Of a stretch of 64,000 nt of DNA, positions 49,345 through 59,700 are shown in pieces. Numbering within the stretch: position 1 is the stretch's first letter; each line of letters starts with the position of its first letter. Position numbers and translations under genes: made by a program. The notes beneath the pieces were generated by a model. That model did no database searches. It was not told the origin of the DNA and saw only the letters and a list, made by a program, of their open reading frames with translations. Source of the stretch: Pseudisothecium myosuroides (Eukaryota > Streptophyta > Bryopsida > Hypnales > Lembophyllaceae); the NCBI GenBank assembly GCA_951799445.1, contig OX637296.1:17546001-17610000 (forward strand). Direction: 5' to 3'.

Positions 49345-49945
49345 TTTGACATGTTGTATAAAAGGAATTCTACCTTTATATACAATTTCACTTAGAATGG
49401 ATTATATTTAGACTTATTATTATTTGAATGAAATTTTTATGGAAAAGTAATTTTTTTGTGAAAAGTCAAAATGTCTCATTTCTTTTTATAGGAAGAATGT
49501 GCATCTTGACTAGAATCACATACTACAAGATCCACGAATATTGGATTTTTATTGATTGATATCTTATTGATTAAAATTTGACTTTTTAATTTTTCACTCC
49601 ATAAATTGCAAATATGTTTTTGATATATATAGTTATTTGATGTTATTTTGAATTTTTATTGTATTTTTTTGCAATCTATGGAATGAAAAATAAAAAAGTG
49701 AAAACTTTGAGGTCAAATTTTAATCAATAAGATTTCAATCCATAAAATTCAATCAATAAAAATTTAAAATTCATGGAACTTATAATATGTAATTCTAGTC
49801 AAGATGTATATTCATCTTATAAAAAGAAATGAGACATTTTGACTTTTCACAAAAAAATTATTTTTACATAAAAATTTCATTCAAATAATAATAGGTCTAA
49901 GTATAGTCCATTCTAAGTGAAATTGTAGAATCCCTTTTGTGCAAC
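49345..49945. repeat. Foldback inside CACTA element 1
   Basis: Arms share 'ggaattctac' / 'gtagaatccc', 'aatttcacttagaatgga' / 'tccattctaagtgaaatt', and 'gtgaaaagtcaaaatgtctc' with its complement. About 600 bp in total. Confidence 0.75.
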
Positions 49946-50133
49946 AATATGCCCAATTTTCACTTCACAATTGTAGTTTCTCAATTTATGAGAGCAATTT
50001 ATATGGTGGCCCCAACTACTACTAGGAGTCACCAATTTTCATTGACATTTAGAAAAAATGATAATAGAGAGGTTGTTTTTACAATGAAATCCATTGTTCA
50101 TCATAAATTATCAAAGAATATGGGATAATTTGA

Positions 50134-50640
50134 AGATGAGAGCTTGACCGCTCATTGTCAAAATGTAGGAATTGTGTACAAAGTAGAATTTCAAACCTCA
50201 TTTTGGCATAGTAGAATATCTTTTTTCAAAGCACTTTGAACTAAAAAAAGTTGTGAAATCAAGCCAAATTTCATCTCCAAAAAACCGTTTGATGTTTCAA
50301 GCCTCCAATCAAAAGTTATGGACTAATTTCAAAGTGGGTGTTTGAAATTGTCAAAAAAAATGTCCCTTCCAACCCCTCTCTCAAATTTGTCCATAACTTT
50401 TAATTGGAGGCTTGAAATCTGAAACGGATTTTTGGAGATGAAATTTATATTCATTTTCTACAATAACTTAGTTCAAAGTTTTTTGAAAAAATTAATTCTA
50501 CAATGCCTAAATGAGGTCTGAAATTCTACTAAAACTACAATTCCTACTTTTGACTTAAGTATGAGCGGTTGAGCTCCAACTATTCCTCACTCTTTACAAA
50601 TCCCATATGGGTTGTCCTACCTCCTACCACCTCACTTGTA
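50134..50640. repeat. Palindromic repeat, copy 2, inside CACTA element 1
   Basis: Same family as 3118-3665: 'gtaggaattgtgt', 'ggcatagtagaata' and, on the right, complements plus 'cccatatgggttgtccta'. It is followed by 'tataaaggccttgtctt', matching the sequence beyond copy 1. Confidence 0.7.
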
Positions 50641-51361
50641 TAAAGGCCTTGTCTTCTCCTCTCTTCAAACACCAAGGTAAGTTACATTGAAAGTCAAATT
50701 GGAATATATGTTGAATTATTTGGAATGTAGTGGTGATTTTGGCATTCAAAGCTCCACAGTAGTATATATTTATTTAATTATTTTGAATATGATGTTGGAT
50801 TTTTTAAAGTTAAATTTTAAATTTAAGAATTTAATTTGGAAACTTTAATTATTTATTTAATATCAATTTGTTGATTGCTGACGTGGCAATTTAATCCGTT
50901 TGGCCATTCTAATGACGTGGCAGTCTTGCCTGCGTGGCAAGTTCAACGTATGTGGCAGCTTACGTGGCAAATTATTCAATAATAATAATAATTTTTTCAT
51001 TGTGACCGAATCAAGATATAAAATCAACATAGAAGTGTTGATTTTTGTCCGAATCAAAATGTCCTAATCCACTGTCCAAAATAACATATATTTTTTGATT
51101 TTCTTGTTGAATCGAACACTAAATTTTCTAGTAGTGATCGAGATCTAGAACTCATTCTCTGCCTCCACCTCCGGCTTGTTCATCCCCACGAGCACCTTGC
51201 AAAGACTCTCTCCCTGGGACCTCCGTCGCACCACCGAGGCCGTGTCGCCCCACCCTCCAATCACGAACTTGTACATGGGATTCACGGATTGAGGGAAGGG
51301 GGAGATTGCCACATGCACGTCGCTGGAGGAGTCAGAGGTGAAGAGTAGGACGCCGGAGCCT

Positions 51362-51657
51362 GGATGGGGAAGAGAAAAGGGGGAGGACTAGTTGTAGAAG
51401 CCGCCCCTAGAAGGAAGTGCTAGTGGTTTGTCATGGCCATGCTGGTGGTACAGGATTAATTGGCAAGAAGGAGGATGGTTTTGAAAGTCCCTGTATGAAA
51501 ATGGGAAAACATTAGACAAGTTGAAAGAGGGGTAAACTGATCATAGTGTGCGTAAGTCCCAGCATGAAAATCGAAAAGTAGAAGACAAAAGAGATAGTGA
51601 TAAACTGATCTTAGTGTGGGCAATTTCCTATGTGAAAATCATCAGAGAGTAACCAAG
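51362..51657. other. No gene seen
   Basis: Flank of the Methyltransf_FA relic; it may include its intron. A phrase reading 'aaactgatc.tagtgtg' occurs twice (about 51535 and 51604), a small duplication of about 70 bp. Confidence 0.35.
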
Positions 51658-52591
51658 CTAACCCCTAAAGGACCAACATGCCTTTTTTGGCAACATAAAT
51701 TTTTTGGGCAGGTACTTGTGATTGGAGATTTACATATTTTGGGCTAAAAATTTTATAGAAGGTGGGGACAAGGAATATCTTTCATGTGCACTAAATTTCA
51801 TGACATTTGGAAATACGAGTCAAAAGTTATGGCCAAAAATGTTGTTTGTTGGTCAACTCGGGTAGTCCGGGCAGATCTGAAAAAATCACTTTTTTCAAAA
51901 ATAAAAATTTGAAATTGGTTTTCTAGAGTTATATATACGTGGAAAGCTTTAAATCATTCCATTTCGACCAGTGAGTAAAAAATTATGAGGTTTTTTAGTT
52001 TGCGGGCAATTACGGATTCTCTACTCTGAAATAAACTTTGAAGTTGTTTATTTAACTCAATTTTTAATATTTTTTGAAAAAAATAAAATAATAGGATTTA
52101 GGTTGTTTATTACAACATTACAACCATTGGGATTGACATTTTTCAATTCCATAATTAAGTTCTTAACAATTTAGTATTTTGAATCATTCTCTACTTCTTT
52201 CTACTTACTATTTTTTTTGTACATATTGTACAATTCCAAATGATTTGAAATTTTTTAAGCATGTAGCCAACTTGCTTAGGAAAAATAATTCAATGAAGCA
52301 ACACCATTTTGGACATTTTTTCATACAAATGTGACCTTTTGAAGTGCAGCTACCCTGTTTTTCGCAGGAACAAAAAAAGGATTTTTGCCAATTCAAATGC
52401 TAATATCTTCCAATCCACATGGTGGAAAATTCTGAAACTTTTTCCACATCTTCTAAAACTAGTTTACTATAAGATCCTACAGTTACAAGTGTCAAAAAAG
52501 TTTTTTTTTCAAAAATTTGGTACTTGTACTAAAAATGGCAATTTTTGAGTGTTTTTGGTGAAAACATAGTCATGGATTTTTAGGGGCTAAA
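51658..52591. mobile_element. Family 2 element, copy 5, flanked by CTAA
   Basis: 934 bp with ends CCCCTAAAGGACC and, inverted, 'atttttagggg'. The four flanking bases are CTAA on both sides in place of TTAA. The interior is reverse to copy 4. It lies 3 bp from the pogo-like element. Confidence 0.75.
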
Positions 52592-53113
52592 CATAAGGTA
52601 GCCGCATGCATAACCGTTACCGCCCCATGGGCGTGACCTACGTTCTGACCTATAATCGTGATTTAAACTCCCATCTCCAAGAAGTACCAAAAAATTACGG
52701 TAATGGATGAAAATGGTGTCGGATTTAAGTCACAGGGCCTTCGGAAGTAGGTTGGAGAAGTAGTGGATTATGTACACAAAGATTTTCATGAACAGAAATG
52801 AGAAGGATGACGGGGCATTGGTTTAAAATACTGTGCGTGGTGGTTTATGGTGTATTCAAATTAATTAAGCATACCGTCCTTCATGACTGCGGTGTTAATG
52901 GAGACGGGTTTTTTAAGCTCATATTGGCAATATTGTGTGAATTGAAAATGATTGTTGTATACAAAGATTGGCGGCTGTGCAAGAGAAGAGAACAATAGAA
53001 GGTGTAGAGGAGAAGTGTCTCATACAGTTACAAAGAATTATACATCAGTGAACACAATTTGGTGAGAGATTAGCTTAGCAATTTGGTGAGAGATTTGCTG
53101 GGAGAAATTTATC

Positions 53114-55634
53114 ATGGAAGAGCAACAATTTCTGGAAAGCATGCAAGATTTTCTTCAATCATGGGCACCAGAGTTGCAAGGATACAAAATCACAGCAGAT
53201 GGTGCATGGCAGGAGAGTGAAGGTGAGGAAGGGAGCAAAATTGCATCACAGGCTACAGCAGGATTCCAGCGATGGAGGCTAGGCGGAGGAGCCATGGACG
53301 TGCGAGGTGGGGGTGGAGACGGAGCAGCAACCGGGGTCCATGCAGGCGCTGTTCACGCAAGCCCCGGCGCACTGCAGGAGGCGGCTGCCAGCGCCAACCT
53401 CGATGGGCGCAGCAGCTGGCCCAACCTGGGTGGCCACTGCAGCAGCCCTTGCCTGGGCGGGCACCGCAACAGCCCCAACTTGGGTGGGCGCCGCAGCAGC
53501 CCCGGCCTGGGCGGGGTCAACAGCAGCCCCGACCTTGGTGGGCATAGGAGCAGCCCCGACCTCGGCGGGCGTTGTAGCAGCCCCGACCCGATGGAGGTGG
53601 CGGCAGGTGGATGCCCGCCTGCAAGTCAAGCCTCCGACGGCGCCGACGGTGGGAGCTGCGACAGGCCTTGCCGGAGCACAAGAGCAAGGTCCGGCCAAGG
53701 CGGGGAGGCTTCATTGGTGCCACTGCTGCGATCGAATGAGACAACAGAGAATGGAGGTAAGTCTACAAAGCCTCCTCTACCGCAATGAGGTCGCAAGCGC
53801 ACAGGAACTTGGAGTGACGAACAACTAGCATCTGCAATAGCAGCAGTGGAAGGAGGTAATAATGTGGCCACTGCAAGTAGAGCTTTTGGTATTCCTGCTT
53901 CATCCCTGCAAGATCACATTTATGGAAGAACAACACAAAGAAAGAAAGGTAGAGAAGGTGTGGTCACTAAGGAGGAAGAACGTGCACTAGTTCAGTGGAT
54001 GCTACAAATGCAAGATCTAGCACATCCTATATCAGTCATAGAGCTCAAGAGGAAGGTGACTGAGATAACACAGGAGAGATGGACACCCTTCACAGATGGC
54101 ATTCCAGGACGGGGTTGGATGAAGTGGTTCCGCAATCGCCACCCTGAACTAACATTAAGAGCTCCACAGGCATTAGAAAAATTACGGGCAAGGGGTTTGA
54201 ATCCGGCAAGCGTGGCTTCCTTCTACGAGAACCTAAAGAAAGCCTATGACAAGGAACGGTATCCCCCATCTAACATCTGGAACACAGATGAGTCTGGAGC
54301 TCAAGCAGGCAAGAGTGGAGGAGCCACTCTAGTTTTTGCCCGCCGTGGTAGCAGATCTGTCCATTCAACCACACCAAACAACAAGGAGCATTTGACAGTT
54401 CTCACATGTGTAAACGCAGCAGGGGAGTGCATCCCGAACTATTACATATTCAAAGGGAAATGAAAAGTCAGGAACTTTGTTATTAACTGTGAACCTTCAG
54501 CTTGCATGGCAATGCAACACAATGGCTGGATGACATCTTTCCTATTTCTAGCCTGGATCACTCAGACGTTGCCAAAGAAAGGTTTGGACTATCATAAGAA
54601 AATAGGCACCTATTAGTTTTCAATGGTCATGCATCACATGTAACTCTAGAAGTGGTGAAGAAGGCTGCAGAAGACGGTGTAGACATTATAACCCTACCTA
54701 GTTATACAAGCGACAGGTTACAGCCACTAGACGTCAGTATTTTCAAGCCCTTCAAAACTGAATTTCGAAAACGCAGAGATCAATGGACAATAAGAAACAA
54801 AGGGAAGAGTGTGAGGAAGGAGGAACTGGCAGAATGGGTGTCCCTGGGCTTAAGGAAAGCATTGACAGCAGCAAAGATTCAGGAAGGATTTGCTACCTGT
54901 GGAATATGGCCACTTGATCCCTCCGCCATGGACGCCTACATGGGGCCAAGCGCTTGCTATAAAGAACCAGCTGAGGATGATGAAGACGATGAGGATGCAG
55001 AAGAAGTAGATGGACATGAAGCAAGAGGTGCTAGCACCTCTCAAACCCAAGCAGACCAGCACAGTACTTTGTGCCCACCGATGATGATTCCACCCAAGGT
55101 TCAAAAGATAGCAGCAGCTCAGAGGCAGAGGAACCAGAGACATCAACAACAACAAAACTTTTCCCTCTACCACATCTACAACGTCCATCACGTCGGCACT
55201 GCAGCTCCACAGAGCCCCTTCTGGATTACTCAAAATCTATCTTGGTCACCTCCAACGAATACATCACAGCCATGGAAGCTAAAGCTGCAAAAAAAGAAGC
55301 TGTTGCAGTGGAACGAGAGGAACGGAAGAGGCAGGTGGAAGCAAAAAAAGTACAGAAGGCAGAAGAGAAGGAACGCAAGGAGGCTGAAAAGCTCATGAAG
55401 CAGATACAAGCGCATAGAAGAAAGCTGATCAAGAAGAGGAGAAGGCGCGCAAAGCTGCGGAGCGGGCGACCAAGAAACAAAATTTGGCGCAGAGCAAGGG
55501 CCGCGGCAGAGGACGAAGACTCGGCGCCAACGACCTCGACGAGTCTACCTGCCCCGGCCAGGTTCGGCCCCAAGACCAGGGCGGGCTCCCTGGCCTTGGT
55601 GGGGTCGCCGGCTAGGGCGGACTCCCCCGCCTAG
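53114..55634 (+). pseudogene. Pogo-like DDE transposase, broken by stops and frameshifts
   Basis: Segment 53114-53788 begins MEEQQFLESM and runs in frame through GC-rich repeats to a TGA at 53786-53788. The same frame resumes GRKRTGTWSDEQLASAIAAV, then a psq-type helix-turn-helix (ATASRAFGIPASSLQDHI), a CENPB-like middle (GRGWMKWFRNRHPEL), and the DDE part from NTDESG. A TGA at 54461-54463 and a frameshift near 54590-54605 follow. Then FNGHASH (the aspartate usual here is Asn) and LQPLDVSIFKPF with the third aspartate. A further frame change near 55.08 kb leads to a lysine/glutamate-rich coiled tail ending near 55634. The copy cannot encode an active enzyme. Confidence 0.8.
53413..53592 (+). 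repeat. GC-rich 27-bp tandem repeat inside the transposase ORF
   Basis: About six to seven units of 27 bp ('gcagccccgacctgggtggg' core), which in the transposase frame read SSPDLGGHR/SSPNLGGRR. Because the unit is a multiple of three, the frame is kept. Several overlapping long ORFs in other frames are by-products. Confidence 0.8.
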
Positions 55635-55890
55635 GCGGACTCCCTAGTCAAGCGGGAGTCGCCAGCCAGCAGGGGCTCCCCCGTCTGGGCGGACTCCCTG
55701 GTCAACTGGGAGTCGCCGGCCAGTTGGGGCTCCCCAACCAAGGCGGGCTCCCCGACCAACTGGGGCCTGCCGGCCAAGTGGGGCTCCCCGGCCAATTGGG
55801 GCTCCCTTGGCAGGTTGGGCTCCCTGGTTAGGGTGGGCTCGCCAGCCAGGGCGGCCTCACTAGCTTGGGCAGGCTCGCCCTAGTTCAAAC
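55560..55890. repeat. GC-rich 21-bp tandem repeat
   Basis: About 15 imperfect units around 'ggcgggctccccggccaa', following the transposase C-terminus inside the pogo-like element. Confidence 0.75.
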
Positions 55891-56414
55891 GGCCAACGGG
55901 CCCACCCTCTTTCAAACACCTAACGGGCCTCAACCCTTCCTGGCAGGTACTTCTCCATCACGTGGCTGCATATCCAGGACAGATTTGGGCTCTCTTGGAT
56001 TCGGCCATAGTTCCGTTCAAGGAGGGTCCACAATGCATTGAACTCTGACTTCTTTGTACAGCTGCCACGTTCCTGTATTACTCGTCGCTTGGTGTTGTAG
56101 AATACTTTATGACGGTTTTAGGTGCCTCCTTTAACTATTGCAGCCACTATTAATGCCTATTTTGGGATTACCTCAGCACAGTGAATGCTTTTTTTCCACT
56201 CAGTTTTAGCACATGCTACTGACAGGCATAGATTTTCAACAATTTTGCTGTTTCGAAAATTATTTCAAATACATAGTTCTGAGTGGGACTCATAAATTGC
56301 CACTAGTATTTTTGGTTTCCTCTTCCTTATCGAATGATATTTGTTTCAAGCTTTATGGATTTGTTCTGGTCCTTCAAAACCCTTAAAATGACGGTTATGC
56401 ATACGGCTACCTTA

Positions 56415-57569
56415 GCTAAATTGATAGTGTGAGATCTCTGCATGAACATCATGACAAGTGAACAGTGCTACACCAATAGTGCATGCAATTCCCTACATGA
56501 ATATCATCACATTAGCCAAGCTAATATACTGCTGACATTGTGCGTGATTATTCTTTTTTTTGGTTGCTAGCTAGAAAGTGATAGATTTTGACAAGTTTTG
56601 ACAGATTTTTTGGTCTGGAAAAGAAGTCTATAGGAAATTGAAGGATATGCAATTATTATGCCTAATTTTTTGAAAATAGAATTGTCTTATTAGTCATGAC
56701 ATGTTCTTACAACTTCGCATAGCAAAATGGGGTCAAAATTTATTTGTCACTATTTGAGAGGCAAGGATGGACAAAACCCTCAAGATGGGAAGTGGACAAC
56801 TCAATGTGTCTATTAAAATGAGTGCAATCATATATTGTTGTCATTCCAAAAAAATAACAAGTTGAACCAAAACTCAAATGATAAGAATTGGGAAAGGACG
56901 ACACTTAATGACTTATACAATAATTCTTATATGTTGTAAATCTTCAAATACGATGGAATATAGTCAATTTTCTAGTTAAAAAAATGACACTTCAAACGTT
57001 TGGAATAAATAGGTAAAAACAAAATTCCAAAAAACAACAAATCACAACCATAATTGAAAGAGAACAATCAATAGGATAGTACTTAATATTCTAGCTATAC
57101 ATATATTTCCTTCCATATATAAGTATATATGTTTTTAAGTTTGTGAAGTTAAGACTTTTTTATTTTTATAAATTGATAATAACTTTGATATGGAATTGAG
57201 AAATATCAATTCCAATAGTGGAAATGTTTTAATATACCTCATAGAACGTTTCCGTATCCTCTACATCCCATGCGCTTGGGTCAATTCTCTTCTTTTGCTT
57301 TCTATTGCCGAGCACGGGCTGGGGCGGTGGCGAGGGTGGGGGTGGGCTGGTAGGGGCGGGAGTACTCGTAGGGGATCCATTTTGCCTGCAGGAGGACTAA
57401 ACCAAATTGTAGGCTCCGTCACCTGGAAACGAAGGGTAGATTGAACAAGTTAAAAGCCACGTACCGGCATATGAGGCATACTTTGAGGAAGAGTTTGCAC
57501 AGAGTTCTCACTCACATGCATCGTTGTGAAAGATTTTTTCAGAGTGTGGAGATACAATAGTTAAGTCAC
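56415..57569. other. No gene seen; one GC-rich patch
   Basis: A GC-rich patch at about 57290-57400 resembles neither a known domain nor the surrounding repeats. On the minus strand it reads proline-rich residues and soon meets stops. Confidence 0.35.
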
Positions 57570-58284
57570 TTAATCCCTAAGCGTCACAGTGGACGTTTTC
57601 CGGACGTAGAGAATTGAGAAGGATAATTCCACTACTAGAAAAAACCATGTCCGTTTTAGCATAGATTTCGTATAGTTTTGTTGATAGGAAGAGTTGATTA
57701 GGACAACTTGATTCAGACACTTTTTAGCATAGATTTATGTTGATTCGGACAATCCACCCCAAAATTTTAAATTTAATTCAATTATTAATTTTTTTTTCAT
57801 TTAAAAAAAATTAATTAATTTTAAATCCGATGCCCGAAAATTCCGGGTGGCAGAGAATTTTTTTTGCCACGTAGGCAGCAATGGCGGGGTTAGAACTTAG
57901 AACCTCCTTGTTAGTAACCACGGACTCCAACCATTGCACCATGGTTGGAGTCCCATGCTTACAAGGGGGTAGTTACAGTGAAACCTCTCATAATGCAAAT
58001 TCCCTACTTGCATAACTAACTGTAGTTCTATATTTGCATACTCCTTATGTGCATAAAGTCTACTACACATAGCATTAATGGAGGTGATTGTGTCATACAT
58101 CACTAATTTTTTTAGTTGAACAACCAATTTGAACCAATCAAATACAATTTTAGTACTTCATGAGCATGTTTAATTAATTGGATTTGGGCACTTAAGCTTC
58201 TTTATGTGCATATAGCTAAAAATTTCTTCCACCGTTCCCATGCAACAAGGGAGGTTTCATTGTAGTTAACTTTATTCATTTTTC

Positions 58285-58895
58285 AATCTTTTTTGCAAAG
58301 TCAGCAGACTTTGGAGGCCCATATCTCCTTCATAGTAAGTCTTTTTTTCATGAAACTTGTTGGAAAAAATAGATATTGAAGTCTAGTTTTAGTGATAAAA
58401 TTTTCAATTTATTATAGCATGTTTTTAAAATCTGACAATCATTTTCCTAGAGGTGGTTTGACCAAAGTTAGTTGAATTTATTCATGGTTTTTGTGTTTAG
58501 GCAAAGTCAGCCAACTTTGCAAGCGATTTTCTCCTCTATAGTAAGTCCTTTTTTCATGAAACTTGTTGGAAAAAATAGATATTAAAGTCTAGTTTTAGTG
58601 GTAAAATTTTCAATTTATTATAACATGTTTTGAAAATCTGAAAAGCATTTTCCTAGAGGTGGTTTGACCAAAGTTAGTTGAATTTATTCATGGTTTTTGT
58701 GTTTTTGCAAAGTCAGCCAACTTTGCAAGAGATTTTCTCCTTCATAGTAAGTCCTTTTTTCATGAAACTTGTTGGAAAAATTAGATATTAAAGTCTTGTT
58801 TTAGTGGTAAAATTTTCAATTTATTATAAAATGTTTTGAAAATCTGAAAGGCATTTTTCTAGAGGTGGTTTGGCCAAAACTTAGAATTAAATAGT
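58285..58895. repeat. Three tandem units of about 207 bp
   Basis: Units sharing 'gcaaagtcagc', 'cttttttcatgaaacttgtt', 'tggtaaaattttcaattta' and 'cctagaggtggtttg'. The three copies are about 207 bp apart with few differences. Located inside CACTA element 2. Confidence 0.85.
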
Positions 58896-59009
58896 CCCAT
58901 TTTTTAATAGTTCAAATGTAGAAGTTTGAATAGATCAAATTTTGAATTTTGAATAGTTGAAAACCCACACTTTGAATAGTTCAAAGCTTACAATTCATAT
59001 TTTAATCCT

Positions 59010-59700
59010 AACTTACCATTGTCCCCTTGGGGGACAAATTTTTTTCCTTCAAATATTATGTTTTTGTGTACATGTGAAACTTTGATTTGCTCTATTTGTA
59101 CTTGTGATGAAAAAATTATGAAGAGTCTTAATTTTTGTGTAATTTAAGCATCTTGGTGAAAAAGTAACCTATAGAATTCATTTTTTTAGTGCAATTTCCA
59201 AAAAATTCTTAATTTTTTTGAAAGGTTAAGGTTGCTTGCTAGAATAATCTTGCCATTCAGATTATTGTGTTTTAATTCCAATCTAAAGACATAAATGATT
59301 TAGTTTTTGTTCAATCTTGAATCTACGTATCTTTAACAATTTTTTAAAGATTGAAAATGAAGTGGCGTTTTTTTCTTATTTTTTCCTAGAACTTGATTTC
59401 AAATTTTCAATCTCCAATACAAAAAAATTTAAATTCAAAGTCCTTAGTGCAATCTTTTTAAACAAATGGCAGTCAGTCATTTGAAATTACCAACTAGCGT
59501 TCAAAGAGTTTTTCTTTCTAAGTTTGAATGCTAATATTTGTCTTCCAATGTGCACAATTAAACTTCATGAAATTTAGTTTGGCATATGATCTAAGAGAAG
59601 TGAAGTACAAAATCCAATGGATTGATTCCAAGAATGCAACAAACATAGCAATTTTGAGTGTTTTTTGGTAGAAAAATGGCCTTGGCAATTTTAGGGCTTG
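59010..59700. mobile_element. Eroded family 2 element inside CACTA element 2
   Basis: Blocks such as 'tgtgaaactttgatttgc', 'ttaagcatcttg' and, near the end, 'tggccttggcaattttaggg' align with family 2 copies 1 and 3. Its TTAA borders are lost. Confidence 0.5.

Larger units (their letters stand above)
48860..51136. mobile_element. CACTA (En/Spm) element 1, non-autonomous, 2277 bp
   Basis: Ends CACTACTAGAAAA and TTTTCTAGTAGTG. The flanks 48857-48859 and 51137-51139 are both ATC, a perfect 3-bp target duplication. Subterminal repeats of GTTGATT type line both ends, as in other CACTA elements. It holds no transposase. Two foldbacks lie inside (49345-49945 and 50134-50640), the second related to 3118-3665. 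It is inserted in the Methyltransf_FA gene. Confidence 0.9.
48709..51361 (-). pseudogene. Methyltransf_FA (FAMeT-like) domain gene interrupted by a CACTA transposon
   Basis: Read on the minus strand, 51359-51137 encodes VHVAISPF, then YKFVIGGWGDTASVVRRR, then AENEF followed by a TAG, then ISI. After removing the transposon (48860-51136) and one target copy, the frame continues from 48859 as DKKTKLLCVGYGRELGFES and ends at 48709 after VVVLAMA. The pattern (VIGGWGNT, RR, EFW-I, VRYVCFSAW) is that of the farnesoic acid O-methyltransferase-like domain, whose role in plants is unknown. The TAG stands where a tryptophan is usual. The insertion falls between the Ile and Asp codons. A probable intron acceptor (CAG) precedes 51359, so earlier exons are missing or upstream and unrecognised. 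Confidence 0.65.
52595..56414. mobile_element. Pogo/Tc1-mariner-like transposon, 3.8 kb, decayed
   Basis: Ends TAAGGTAGCCGCATGCATAA and, inverted, 'tatgcatacggctacctta' match for about 24 bp. TA lies at each border. It encloses the transposase relic at 53114-55634 and two GC-rich tandem repeats. It is the only element in the window with transposase coding sequence, and several MITEs here share its TAAGGT start. Confidence 0.8.

Noticed and set aside
53272..53871. Long overlapping ORFs in five frames
   Set aside because: They result from the GC-rich 27-bp repeat, which lacks stops in most frames; only the frame continuous with the transposase is kept.
58285..58895. CRISPR-like array
   Set aside because: The repeated unit is about 207 bp with no distinct spacers, inside a plant CACTA element.
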